DNA of 64,000 nucleotides, taken from Brucella pseudintermedia (GTDB taxonomy: Bacteria; Pseudomonadota; Alphaproteobacteria; Rhizobiales; Rhizobiaceae). Within the stretch, counting starts at the first letter, position 1. Each line of letters starts with the position of its first letter. Location: positions 59,391-123,390 of the forward strand of contig NZ_WBWE01000015.1 in assembly GCF_008932435.1 (NCBI RefSeq). Reading direction: 5' to 3'. The position numbers were made by a program, and so were the translations under genes. The notes beneath the pieces are model-generated. The model worked only from the letters and a program-made list of their open reading frames with translations, searched no databases and was not told the origin of the DNA. Of the stretch, positions 55,256 through 62,779 are shown one piece after another.

Positions 55256-56349
55256 TGGTAGATCCAACTATTGTAGAAGACACGAATGATCGCGGCTACG
55301 TTGACTGGGCCGCCATCTTCGCTGGCACCGCCGTCGCTTCGGGTGTTATGGCTGTCCTTACGACCTTTGCAAGTGGCCTCGGTTTAAGTTCATTCTCCGT
55401 CGATGAAGGGGGAGACATAAGCGTAGTTTGGCTTGTGGTAACTGCGCTTTTTATGATCATATCAATGGTCGCTTCCTACATGCTTGGTGGCTACATCACC
55501 GGAAGAATGCGGCGACCTGCCGGAACGGCTACACGCGATGAATTGACCGTTCGAGACGGATTAAACGGCCTCGTTGTATGGGGTCTTGGCACAATCATAT
55601 CCACGCTGTTGCTCGTCAGCGCTATTTCCGGCGGCGCAAAAGCAGTTGGAAGTGCCGCAGAAACCGCTGTGCAGACCGCAGGAACCGTGGCTGGTGCAAC
55701 TGCGCAAGGTGCTGGTCAGTTAGCTGGTGGGCTTGCTTCAGGCGCCGGGCAAGCGGTGTCCGGGTTAGCCCAGGGCGCAGGTCAGGCGGCTGCTCCATCG
55801 GTTGAACAAATGTTGCCAGAGGGGTTGAAAACAAACCCGTTGGATTACCTCACGGATAGTCTCCTGCGCACGGATGGACAGGGCAACTCGGTTGTTGGCC
55901 AGGAAGCCCAGAATATGGCGGATTTCCAACGTCAAGTAAGTGGTATCCTCGGAAATCTCCTTAGCACGGGCGAAATCTCCGACGCGGATCGTACATGGCT
56001 CACTAACCAGGTTGCTAGTCGAACTGGCCTTAGTCAAACCGACGCACAGGCGCGTGTAAATCAGTCCGTAGAGCGTGTGCAGGCACTCCGCACCGAAGCT
56101 CAGGCCAGAGTGGAAGAAGCGAAAAAGGCGATTGCTGACGTTCAGGCCCAGGCTGCAAAAACCGCGGAAGAAGTCAAAGCAAAGGCAGCCGACGCAGCTG
56201 AGAAGGCCAGAATAACTGGTATTCTGACGGCGTTCCTCCTTGCGGCATCTGCGCTCGTTGCAGCCGTGGCCGCGTACATCGGTGCGGTCCATGGCGGTCG
56301 TCATCGTGACGAAGGCCGCATCTGGGGTGGCTTAGCCTATCGCAGGTAA
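55255..56349 (+). CDS. Ala/Gly-rich multi-pass membrane protein
   Basis: 364 residues. Three helices in the first ~150 residues (VDWAAIFAGTAVASGVMAVL; VVWLVVTALFMIISMVASY; GLVVWGLGTIISTLLLVSAI), then Ala/Gly/Gln-rich repeats of an AGQ-type (residues ~130-190), a charged helical coiled coil (about 265-335) and a final membrane helix before a basic tail. No enzyme motif. Composition recalls Hyphomicrobiales PhnA-like/TIGR04086 membrane proteins, unproven. Followed by a strong terminator. Confidence 0.75.
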   Translation: MVDPTIVEDTNDRGYVDWAAIFAGTAVASGVMAVLTTFASGLGLSSFSVDEGGDISVVWLVVTALFMIISMVASYMLGGYITGRMRRPAGTATRDELTVRDGLNGLVVWGLGTIISTLLLVSAISGGAKAVGSAAETAVQTAGTVAGATAQGAGQLAGGLASGAGQAVSGLAQGAGQAAAPSVEQMLPEGLKTNPLDYLTDSLLRTDGQGNSVVGQEAQNMADFQRQVSGILGNLLSTGEISDADRTWLTNQVASRTGLSQTDAQARVNQSVERVQALRTEAQARVEEAKKAIADVQAQAAKTAEEVKAKAADAAEKARITGILTAFLLAASALVAAVAAYIGAVHGGRHRDEGRIWGGLAYRR

Positions 56350-56368
56350 TAGCGACCTTACGCAACAA

Positions 56369-56399
56369 GGGCTTCGGATGAATCCGGAGCCCCATTTTT
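56369..56399 (+). terminator. Rho-independent terminator of the membrane-protein pair
   Basis: GGGCTTCGGAT / ATCCGGAGCCC, 11 pairs with one G-U, 2-base loop, then TTTTT after CA. Confidence 0.85.
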
Positions 56400-56597
56400 A
56401 GATCATTCGGCTTAAGATCCAACAGGTGCTCCCGCTGCAAATCGCAGCAAAGACCATAAATCTCGGCAACGATAACTGTTCAATCCATCTGATCGCCCAG
56501 ATACGCGGAGTTTCGACTGTATTTTATTGGTCATTTTCCCCTCCCTTTAGAGAGGGCTTTTATCATACGGTCAAAAACCGTCATCACCTTCTTTAGT

Positions 56598-56942
56598 TTA
56601 TGTTGCCCGCCTCTCCTCCAACGCCTTAAGCCTCTGCGCGAAGTATATGATTTTGTTAAGGTCATACATTCGACTGGCCGCGTCTTTCTCGCCAAACCTG
56701 TAGCAAGCCTTAAAGATGTTGCCGAGCGCGAAGGACATTCCTTTGTGCTCGATCAGGTCGTTTAGCTCGGTCGCATGGGGAGGCAGCTTGTAATAGCTCG
56801 TGCTGCCGCCGTCGGAAGTGACGGGCGCTGCGGCTGCGCGTAGCCCCAAGTCGGTTAAGTGAATCGGTTTTGGCATGGGTTGCTTGCTGGAACCCAGTTC
56901 GCCACGAGCAATCTCGCGGTCAATTCGTGCGTCTGGAACCAT
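56598..56942 (-). CDS. Phage protein, possible DUF3310-like
   Basis: 114 residues. The C-terminal half (YYKLPPHATELNDLIEHKGM, then FALGNIFKACYRFGEKDAASRMYDLNKIIYF) resembles the short helical DUF3310 (nucleotide-kinase-associated) phage proteins. Starts inside the stop of the preceding gene (TAATG). Last gene of the 60392-56598 minus-strand run. Role unknown. Confidence 0.7.
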   Translation of the reverse strand: MVPDARIDREIARGELGSSKQPMPKPIHLTDLGLRAAAAPVTSDGGSTSYYKLPPHATELNDLIEHKGMSFALGNIFKACYRFGEKDAASRMYDLNKIIYFAQRLKALEERRAT

Positions 56943-57274
56943 TAGACACCCTCCCTCACCTTCCGTTTTGGCTCTTCGAACTTCTCAGTCACCGGCCCGC
57001 CCGCAAGCAGACCGCGCAGCGCCGACAGCTTATCGCGAACAAGTGGACGAAACCGGCGCGCTGCGAATGGCGGGTTGTCGTAACCGAACTGAGGGCAAAC
57101 GCCTCGATCGACGCCTTTCAGCCGAACGCCGATGAAACTGCCCTGCGTGTAGTGCTCGAACGGGCCAATCCAGCTTATGGTGTAGACTTCGCCCTCCTTG
57201 ATCTCAATGAACTGCTCAAAGCCGACGGAGCTATCGATGCAGACAACCTTCTGGCCTACATGGAAGTTGGTCAT
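56942..57274 (-). CDS. Hypothetical phage protein, SH3-like start
   Basis: 110 residues. MTNFHVGQKVVCIDSS followed by alternating hydrophobic strands suggests a small SH3/KOW-like barrel; a family common in phages of rhizobia and Brucellaceae but without known function. The ATG at 57274 overlaps the upstream stop by four bases. Confidence 0.7.
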   Translation of the reverse strand: MTNFHVGQKVVCIDSSVGFEQFIEIKEGEVYTISWIGPFEHYTQGSFIGVRLKGVDRGVCPQFGYDNPPFAARRFRPLVRDKLSALRGLLAGGPVTEKFEEPKRKVREGV

Positions 57275-57753
57275 GCCGCCGCCCTCCAAGCCTCTAGCCG
57301 CCGATATTCAACCGGCACGCCAAACTGCTTAGCCCGCCTGATGCCCGTTATCATGCCGCCACTTGTTCCCCGATCCTCATAGACTACGCATTTCTCCGCC
57401 ACTCGATACCATGCGAGGCCAGCCTCTATGCCGAGTTCACGCTCGTTGTGGCGCATATCATCCAGTACCTGCGTATGCAGCAAGTGGCTCGCAATAGGTG
57501 CTTCGCCTCGCCGCAAGCTATCCAGAAGGCAGGCACGGGCATATTCGGTATTGCGCGCCACGTCGCCGCTGTAAGGGCTTTCGATGATGACGAGAGGCCT
57601 GCGCGCCGGTTGCAGGGCAACTGGCCATAGATGGGAGGCGGGAATGTCGCCTATGTAAAGCTCACCCGCCCTTATCGTTACTCTGGTAACTGGCGCCGAC
57701 GGCCGTCCTTCAACAGCCGCTCGCGCAGCGCGGTCTTCTGCTTCTTCAAGCAT
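57271..57753 (-). CDS. Nucleoside-deoxyribosyltransferase-like protein (DUF7768 type)
   Basis: 160 residues. After a Lys/Arg/Ala N-terminus, RRPLVIIESPYSGDVARNTEYARACLLDSL resembles the PYxG...N motif of DUF4406/DUF7768 proteins, distant relatives of nucleoside 2-deoxyribosyltransferases. They may act on nucleotides in phage metabolism. Its leader (57754-57774) matches that of the gene at 60392. Confidence 0.72.
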   Translation of the reverse strand: MLEEAEDRAARAAVEGRPSAPVTRVTIRAGELYIGDIPASHLWPVALQPARRPLVIIESPYSGDVARNTEYARACLLDSLRRGEAPIASHLLHTQVLDDMRHNERELGIEAGLAWYRVAEKCVVYEDRGTSGGMITGIRRAKQFGVPVEYRRLEAWRAAA

Positions 57754-57878
57754 GTTCTCTCCTCGTGTTTTGGTGAAAGCACCGCTTGGTGGGGCGGCGC
57801 GGTGGTTGGATTTGCCGACTCAGAAGAACTGTTGTACTATACGTTTCAATTTAAACTATTCAGGATAAACAACTCACA

Positions 57879-58142
57879 ATGATACGAAAATATTGTAGCC
57901 CTTGCTTCAAAGATATTTATTTCTCAGATAACCCATCTATAGTTCCCGAGGGTTATGAGGATAGCGGTTTGACTGAATCTGATTATTCAGAAAGAGATTT
58001 GATTTCCCGTTTGGTGGCCATGGACGGGATCTGTCACTGCTACGACCACCATTTGCATCTTAGGGGCTCATTGAAATGCAGCGTCCAATGGTTCAGACAT
58101 GAATCTGAAATCGTGGTTTCGGTGAATGAAAGGTGGCCTTAA
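57879..58142 (+). CDS. Small Cys/His-rich protein, opposite strand (moron candidate)
   Basis: 87 residues, AT-rich codon use unlike neighbours, on the plus strand between minus-strand genes. CSPCF near the start and CHCYDHHLHLRG later could bind metal. AT-rich promoter-like DNA (TTGTAC ... TAAACT) precedes it. The last four bases overlap the phosphoesterase stop convergently. Function unknown. Confidence 0.55.
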   Translation: MIRKYCSPCFKDIYFSDNPSIVPEGYEDSGLTESDYSERDLISRLVAMDGICHCYDHHLHLRGSLKCSVQWFRHESEIVVSVNERWP

Positions 58143-59404
58143 GCCACCCTCCTCTCGCTTGCTACGTTATCATTCGCGGCCTGATACTTCGTCTGCACGC
58201 CATCCATCATCGCGACACGGACGCGACTGATTTCGCCATATGTGGCGTGATAACTGATTGCCTGCATTGAGCGCCCCGATAGGAAGCCAGAGCCAAAATG
58301 CCAAGCATCTTGCGGCGTCGGCGTCTGGTGTGATTCTGAAATCACCCCATTGCCTTCCGTGGCAAACTTGCTCGAATGGTGAATGTGGAAGCCGTGAATA
58401 TATCGGTGCTTTGTTGCGCCCCAGTCCGCGGCTCTGCGATGTGCCATGATGCTGGCCATATCCTTCAACTTGACCGTATGGCCATGCGTTGCGCCGAGAA
58501 GGACGGCCCCGAAGCGGAACCAGAAAAACAGCGAAGGATCGACATCGACGGTGACGCGGGATTCGTTGCGATACCAGGCCAACAGGAAGTAAGCGACAGC
58601 CACAGAGGCGTGCTCGTCGTGATTGCCGGGTAAGATGCGGACAGTAACACGCGAATGCCGGCGAAGGTTGGCATCGACCGCTTTCACGATTAGACGGCAC
58701 GCGGCCATCAGGACTTTCTGATAGCGGCCATCAACCTGAAGCACATTGCCGGATCGGGCCGTCTTGTTCTCATTATTATCGCTGTGAAGCAGATCGCCTC
58801 CTCCAAGCACGATAGCCTCCCCGCTCGGCGGCGTTCTGGCTACAAGATCCTCGATCGCGTCACCAATGACCTTCTCGCCAATTTCAAGATCCCAGTTGAT
58901 GCCGGTCTCTTTGCCCCAAGAGAAAAGGCCGAGATGCAAATCAGCTAACGGTGTCAGCGTCAGGAGGTCAGTGTTTGCAACGGTCGGCGCGGGCTGCGGC
59001 TTCGCTGCTGGCTGCCAGCCTTCGAATGCGGCCTTGAGGGTTTCGGCGATATCGACTGCCGACGGTTCCTCGCGGGTTTTAACCCACTGCTGCACAAGCC
59101 GGCCTTGAGCATCGACAAGTGCGGAGACGCCCTTAACCGAATGCCCGTCCGGAACATTAAACTGCTCGCCAAGGTCGGGACGCTGCTGGATAAAGTCACC
59201 ATGCGGCGTATTGCTAACCTTGGCGATACGGAATCCCGGCATTACTGGCGCAGTACCCAACAACCCCAACTCAGCCGCCCGCTTGATGCTCTCGTGAAAT
59301 GCCGACTTCTTGATGCCAAGCACAGCGGCAGCCTTAACCAGCGTGCCGTACTCGCGGTAAGCCTCCGCGCGCCGCAGGAGTTCTTCGTGTGAAAGCTTCA
59401 TCAA
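58139..59404 (-). CDS. Calcineurin-like phosphoesterase with N-terminal HTH
   Basis: 421 residues. Residues ~1-50 form a helix-turn-helix (GTLVKAAAVLGIKKSAFHESIKRA). The metallophosphoesterase domain spans about 150-400: ADLHLG (D-x-H), GGGDLLH, GNHDEH, then GHT and GFHIHH. The two-metal site is complete. Known from phage genomes without defined substrate. Coupled to the next phosphatase gene upstream. Confidence 0.85.
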   Translation of the reverse strand: MMKLSHEELLRRAEAYREYGTLVKAAAVLGIKKSAFHESIKRAAELGLLGTAPVMPGFRIAKVSNTPHGDFIQQRPDLGEQFNVPDGHSVKGVSALVDAQGRLVQQWVKTREEPSAVDIAETLKAAFEGWQPAAKPQPAPTVANTDLLTLTPLADLHLGLFSWGKETGINWDLEIGEKVIGDAIEDLVARTPPSGEAIVLGGGDLLHSDNNENKTARSGNVLQVDGRYQKVLMAACRLIVKAVDANLRRHSRVTVRILPGNHDEHASVAVAYFLLAWYRNESRVTVDVDPSLFFWFRFGAVLLGATHGHTVKLKDMASIMAHRRAADWGATKHRYIHGFHIHHSSKFATEGNGVISESHQTPTPQDAWHFGSGFLSGRSMQAISYHATYGEISRVRVAMMDGVQTKYQAANDNVASERRVA

Positions 59405-60114
59405 TTTCCTCGCAATTCATGAATCGTCGGACCTTTGATCTCTATTGCCGAAACAGGTCCGCCCGGCTTGTTGTCGTCGAAAACTCCGACAACCAATCGG
59501 CCCGTGTACCAAGCGAACGTATCCAAATCGGTACGGCCTGAGAAAAGGAGCGGGCCTTCCTCGAACTGATGGTGGCCATGAACGACATGGCGGCTGCCGT
59601 GCCCGCCCTCGTAGCCATCTGGATAGAGCATCCACTGCATTGTCTTTGGCGTTTGCTCATGCAGTGAAATTGTTTCGTCCACGCCAGCATGAACAAATAC
59701 CCGGTGTTCATCGACGTGCATTAGCGGCAACGATTTCAGCCAATCGACATGTTCTTTCGGAACAAGAGTGAGGGCGTCCGAAATGGAATCACCTTCCTTA
59801 GCGCCGTACGACATCAGTGTTGCTCCGCCGCCGTTTGGCATCCACCATTGCGCGGCGAGTCCGGTGGCAAAGAGGCAAGTCAGCATGATTTCTTCATGGT
59901 TGCCCTGCAAACAGATCCAACGCCAGCGCGCCGGATCATCCGGTCCTTTCATTAGGCGCTCAATGATTTGCGCACTTTGTGGACCTCGATCGACATAGTC
60001 GCCCGTAAAAACAACAGTGCCGCCAGAATGGCTGCATTGCTCGATACGCTCGATGGCGGCTAGCAAAAGATCGTATCGCCCGTGAAGGTCAGCAACGGCA
60101 AATGTCTTACTCAT
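59401..60114 (-). CDS. Lambda-type serine/threonine protein phosphatase (PPP family)
   Basis: 237 residues with the full PPP motif set: DLHGR (residues ~9-13), GDYVDRG (~38-44), GNHEE (~70), FVHAG and HGHHQF. Same family as the lambda phosphatase and PrpA/B. Could act on protein phosphate or on diadenosine-type nucleotides. Overlaps genes on both sides by four bases; part of a five-gene minus-strand operon. Confidence 0.9.
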   Translation of the reverse strand: MSKTFAVADLHGRYDLLLAAIERIEQCSHSGGTVVFTGDYVDRGPQSAQIIERLMKGPDDPARWRWICLQGNHEEIMLTCLFATGLAAQWWMPNGGGATLMSYGAKEGDSISDALTLVPKEHVDWLKSLPLMHVDEHRVFVHAGVDETISLHEQTPKTMQWMLYPDGYEGGHGSRHVVHGHHQFEEGPLLFSGRTDLDTFAWYTGRLVVGVFDDNKPGGPVSAIEIKGPTIHELRGN

Positions 60115-60392
60115 GCTTCACCTCGTGCTTTTGCGAGGGCTTCTCCAGCCTGTAGATATGCCTTGCTCCCATAAGGCAGGTCAGCAGCGCGAAACTCAGC
60201 GCGCATGGCTTCCAGTGCAGCAACGAGCTCCCCAATAAGCTCATCGCGAGCGGCAAGCTGCCTCGCGGCGAACGGGCCAAACGCCAATTCGTTCATCATG
60301 GCGGCCATTTCCGGGTTTTCTTGAAGTTGCTTCATCGCCAGCGCGACATCAACAACGATGGGCGCACCCGCGCCCTGTCTGTCATGGGACAT
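60111..60392 (-). CDS. Hypothetical helical phage protein
   Basis: 93 residues from the ATG at 60392, with GAGGAG just upstream. Predicted helical, with AARQLAARDELIGELVAALEAMRAEFR suggesting a coiled coil. First gene of the phosphoesterase run; its leader repeats that of the 57753 gene. Confidence 0.65.
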   Translation of the reverse strand: MSHDRQGAGAPIVVDVALAMKQLQENPEMAAMMNELAFGPFAARQLAARDELIGELVAALEAMRAEFRAADLPYGSKAYLQAGEALAKARGEA

Positions 60393-60569
60393 ACAGTCTC
60401 CTCGTGTTTGGTTTGGTAGCCGACTCGCGGCGCGGATTGGTCGTCCGATAGTGAAAAGAGAATGAGTCTCGAGATGAGATGTCAAGCGGGAATAAGAAAG
60501 ACGCCGCGTAACCTTCAGGCAAGGTTCATCTCCCAGCTTCTGTTTTGAGATCTGGAAGAGGAGTAATCA

Positions 60570-60749
60570 ATGAACGAAGACCGGAGGCGTGAGCGCCGTG
60601 GGCGCCCGAAAAATCCGATTGAAAAGCTCAGTATTTCAATTCGGTTGGAAGCTGAATTGGTGCGCCGGATACAAGCAACTGATCCCAACTGGCGTGAGAA
60701 TATTGCCGATCTGGTCAGGCGGGAATTTCAGTTAGAAGATACGAAATGA
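60570..60749 (+). CDS. Ribbon-helix-helix DNA-binding protein
   Basis: 59 residues; AGGAG eight bases before the ATG. Basic N-terminus (RRRERRGRPKNP), then LSISIRLEAELVRRIQATDPNWRENIADLVRREF: a beta strand followed by two helices, as in Arc/BrnA-like repressors. Likely controls itself and the downstream ORFs, and/or the divergent gene at 60392. Confidence 0.75.
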   Translation: MNEDRRRERRGRPKNPIEKLSISIRLEAELVRRIQATDPNWRENIADLVRREFQLEDTK

Positions 60750-60913
60750 TCGGCGCCGTCTTTGTAGCCGTGGTGAGCGGCGCAGAAGGAAGGATGGAAT
60801 GTCTCGATAAATGTGATGTTAATGGAGAGAGGCTTGAGGAAAGACTATCTCCGTTATCCACAATCACAACACAAAATATAGTATCGTCTACAATCGATGA
60901 AACTACATATTGA
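60746..60913 (+). CDS. Possible 55-residue protein coupled to the RHH gene
   Basis: Starts with an ATG overlapping the RHH stop (ATGA). Hydrophobic first ~12 residues (MIGAVFVAVVSGA), then a charged Thr/Ser-rich tail. No family and no separate ribosome site; support is the coupling and an uninterrupted frame only. Confidence 0.35.
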   Translation: MIGAVFVAVVSGAEGRMECLDKCDVNGERLEERLSPLSTITTQNIVSSTIDETTY

Positions 60914-61002
60914 CTATTGCGAGTAATTCGAGCAGATTGATTGTGTGGTGAATTATTGCTACCTGCAGTTACATATCGGGCAGCCAACACGGGTGAAACG
61001 AA

Positions 61003-61146
61003 ATGGCCAAGAAAACAACGAGTGATAAGGTGTCATCCCTTGCCGCTAAAGGGCTTGCGGGTGGCAAGTTGACTAAAACAGAACAGAAATCAATTTACGC
61101 TTCCGCACTCGGCCAGGACGAGCGCAAAGGGAAAAAGGGGAAATAA
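61003..61146 (+). CDS. 47-residue Lys-rich phage protein
   Basis: ATG within GGGTGAAACGAA context. Sequence pattern SSLAAKGLAGGKLTKTEQKS then ASALGQDERKG; similar tiny Lys/Ser/Ala proteins appear in many phages and mobile elements, function unknown. Ends TAATG with the next gene. Confidence 0.6.
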   Translation: MAKKTTSDKVSSLAAKGLAGGKLTKTEQKSIYASALGQDERKGKKGK

Positions 61147-61322
61147 TGGTAGAGAAGAAAGTCAATCGCGTCACAATAAATGAGGGCGCGAACCTAAATC
61201 GACTCCAGACGGCATCTCAGGGGCAGTGGGTCGAAAAGGGCGCTAACTTAGCTCGCATGCAAGCAGCATCGTCGCCAACCCAAGCGGCAACTACAGCAAC
61301 ACCAAAGCCTAATGGAAAATGA
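61146..61322 (+). CDS. 58-residue phage protein with internal duplication
   Basis: Begins inside the preceding stop. Contains two similar segments, NEGANLNRLQTAS and EKGANLARMQAAS, about 22 residues apart, an internal repeat. Pro/Thr/Ala-rich tail. Ends ATGA with the 172-residue gene. Function unknown. Confidence 0.6.
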   Translation: MVEKKVNRVTINEGANLNRLQTASQGQWVEKGANLARMQAASSPTQAATTATPKPNGK

Positions 61323-61837
61323 TAAACGTTACAATAAACTGGGGAGAAGGTGATTACCTCTCCCCATTAATTGCTGTATTATCACTTATTGTAAGTATTG
61401 CAGCACTGCTGTACAATGCGAGGCAATTCTCACTTTCATCAGAGATGAACTATGCAACAATGACGACTTCATTGCTTGAAAAGTTAACTTCTCATTCCAG
61501 TGCTATATTGAAGGCCAAGGAAGAAAATAACAGCGAGAATTTACGTTTTGCAATAATCGACTTCGCGAACGATTTAGACTTGGCCTGCACATTTCGAATT
61601 TCACACAATACCAAAGGTCGCATTAGCGACTATTTTGCTGAAACGCTCGATGGGTGCATTGAACTACTTAATAATAATCCAGATTGGCTCGACATTCTGG
61701 GCAAGTCGATTGTACGAAAAGACGAGTTCACCGGACTCAAGGACTATGCAACGTTGCTGCCTCAATGTTCTAGTCTTCAAGCAATTCTTGGCGGGCAGCG
61801 GCGACGAATTAAGGACCCACGCCCGTGGGAGCGTTAA
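61319..61837 (+). CDS. Membrane-anchored helical protein of unknown family
   Basis: 172 residues with AT-rich codons. One N-terminal membrane helix (about residues 15-33, SPLIAVLSLIVSIAALLY) then a helical soluble domain (SLLEKLTSHSSAILKAKEE; FAIIDFANDLDLACTFRI; IELLNNNPDWLDILGKS). Topology recalls small phage membrane proteins of unknown role (DUF4760-like shape), not a proven match. Last gene of the plus cassette; its end overlaps the holin-like gene by four bases. Confidence 0.72.
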   Translation: MINVTINWGEGDYLSPLIAVLSLIVSIAALLYNARQFSLSSEMNYATMTTSLLEKLTSHSSAILKAKEENNSENLRFAIIDFANDLDLACTFRISHNTKGRISDYFAETLDGCIELLNNNPDWLDILGKSIVRKDEFTGLKDYATLLPQCSSLQAILGGQRRRIKDPRPWER

Positions 61838-62169
61838 CCCCTCCCCCGCCCCGTCCTCGTCGCCATGATGTTATCAATCCGCTCGGTAAGTCCATCGATG
61901 CGGTGCGCCACGCTCTCGATGGCCCGCATGATCTGCGAGGTCTGTTCCTGCATGCCTGCCTTCGTTGCGAAAGTTTCAGCCGCGCGCAGCTTGTAGTCGG
62001 AAAGCTCCTGCCGCGTCAGGCTGGCAAGAGCCGTTGCAGCGTCCGCTTTTGCAGCGTTCCGCGTCTCGGCTTTCGCGATCTGGCTTTCTACGTACTTCCA
62101 AAGCCCGAACAGAAAGCCCATCAGCATGACAATAAAGCCGACAACGGCCATGATTTCAGCGCCGGTCAT
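61834..62169 (-). CDS. Holin-like membrane protein
   Basis: 111 residues from the ATG at 62169 (GGGGG upstream). One N-terminal helix (IMAVVGFIVMLMGFLFGLWKYV) and a long charged coiled coil to the C-terminus (AETRNAAKADAATALASL; TSQIMRAIESVAHRIDGLTERIDNIM). Position next to spanins and endolysin suggests a holin or lysis-timing protein; a single helix with a coiled coil is also compatible with a haemolysin-XhlA-type accessory holin. Confidence 0.65.
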   Translation of the reverse strand: MTGAEIMAVVGFIVMLMGFLFGLWKYVESQIAKAETRNAAKADAATALASLTRQELSDYKLRAAETFATKAGMQEQTSQIMRAIESVAHRIDGLTERIDNIMATRTGRGRG

Positions 62170-62227
62170 CCAATGATCCCCCTTGCTGCCACACCCAGCC
62201 ACAGGCAGGTCAGCCACATTCGCGCCC

Positions 62228-62419
62228 TCACGGCCGCACCCCGCACAGTTTTTCCAGTTTGGTGTTCTCTGAGAGGATCTGGCGCTTCGTGCCTTCGGTC
62301 AGGCTATCCTCAACACTCGGGCGGACAGGCCGGGCTACGTCGCAGTAGCTACCGGCCGTCACGCATCCACCGAGACAAAGCAGCGTCAACATCACCGCCG
62401 CCAAGCTTGCTCGTTTCAT
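62228..62419 (-). CDS. Outer-membrane spanin lipoprotein Rz1
   Basis: 63 residues. Signal peptide with lipobox LGGC (Cys19), then a short periplasmic chain. Its start lies inside the Rz-like gene in another frame, the classic overlapping spanin arrangement. Links to Rz to fuse inner and outer membranes at lysis. Confidence 0.8.
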   Translation of the reverse strand: MKRASLAAVMLTLLCLGGCVTAGSYCDVARPVRPSVEDSLTEGTKRQILSENTKLEKLCGVRP

Positions 62420-62585
62420 CTTCGATCTTCCTTGCTTTGTTGGCGGCCTTGAGCCGGTCTGCGGTGGCGCTTGTGGCGTTGTCCGCCCTGCCCTTGAGGT
62501 AAGCGCCTGCCAGAATCGCAAGGGCCGCAGCGATTGCTACGGCCCAGCCTGTGATTTTGGAGCGCAGGGTTAAGAGCCAGGTCAT
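62349..62585 (-). CDS. Inner-membrane spanin Rz
   Basis: 78 residues. One membrane helix (AVAIAAALAILAGAYLKG, residues ~13-30) and a charged helical periplasmic part (ADRLKAANKARKIEDETSKLG). Overlaps Rz1 downstream and the preceding gene by four bases. i-spanin by topology and context. Confidence 0.78.
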   Translation of the reverse strand: MTWLLTLRSKITGWAVAIAAALAILAGAYLKGRADNATSATADRLKAANKARKIEDETSKLGGGDVDAALSRWMRDGR

Positions 62586-62779
62586 GTCGTGATCCCCGTC
62601 AGCAGTATAGAGACAGTGCCGTCGCGTTCGCGGCGGATCAGATAACCATCTCGTGTCTCGGTGATTCCCTGAGCGAAGGTCAGTTTGGCGTCGCGCCATT
62701 CCTGTGTCTTGCCGCAATACTGGACCTGAGCGGTTTCAGTATCGGTGTCATATTCGATCACCACCGTTATGTTGCTCAC
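62582..62779 (-). CDS. Small lysis-cassette protein, unknown
   Basis: 65 residues from a GTG at 62779 embedded in the endolysin stop (GTGA), with GAGGG upstream. Beta-rich (ITVVIEYDTDTETAQVQYCGK; GYLIRRERDGTVSILLTGI). No recognised domain. Between endolysin and Rz, all coupled by four-base overlaps. Confidence 0.62.
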   Translation of the reverse strand: MSNITVVIEYDTDTETAQVQYCGKTQEWRDAKLTFAQGITETRDGYLIRRERDGTVSILLTGITT

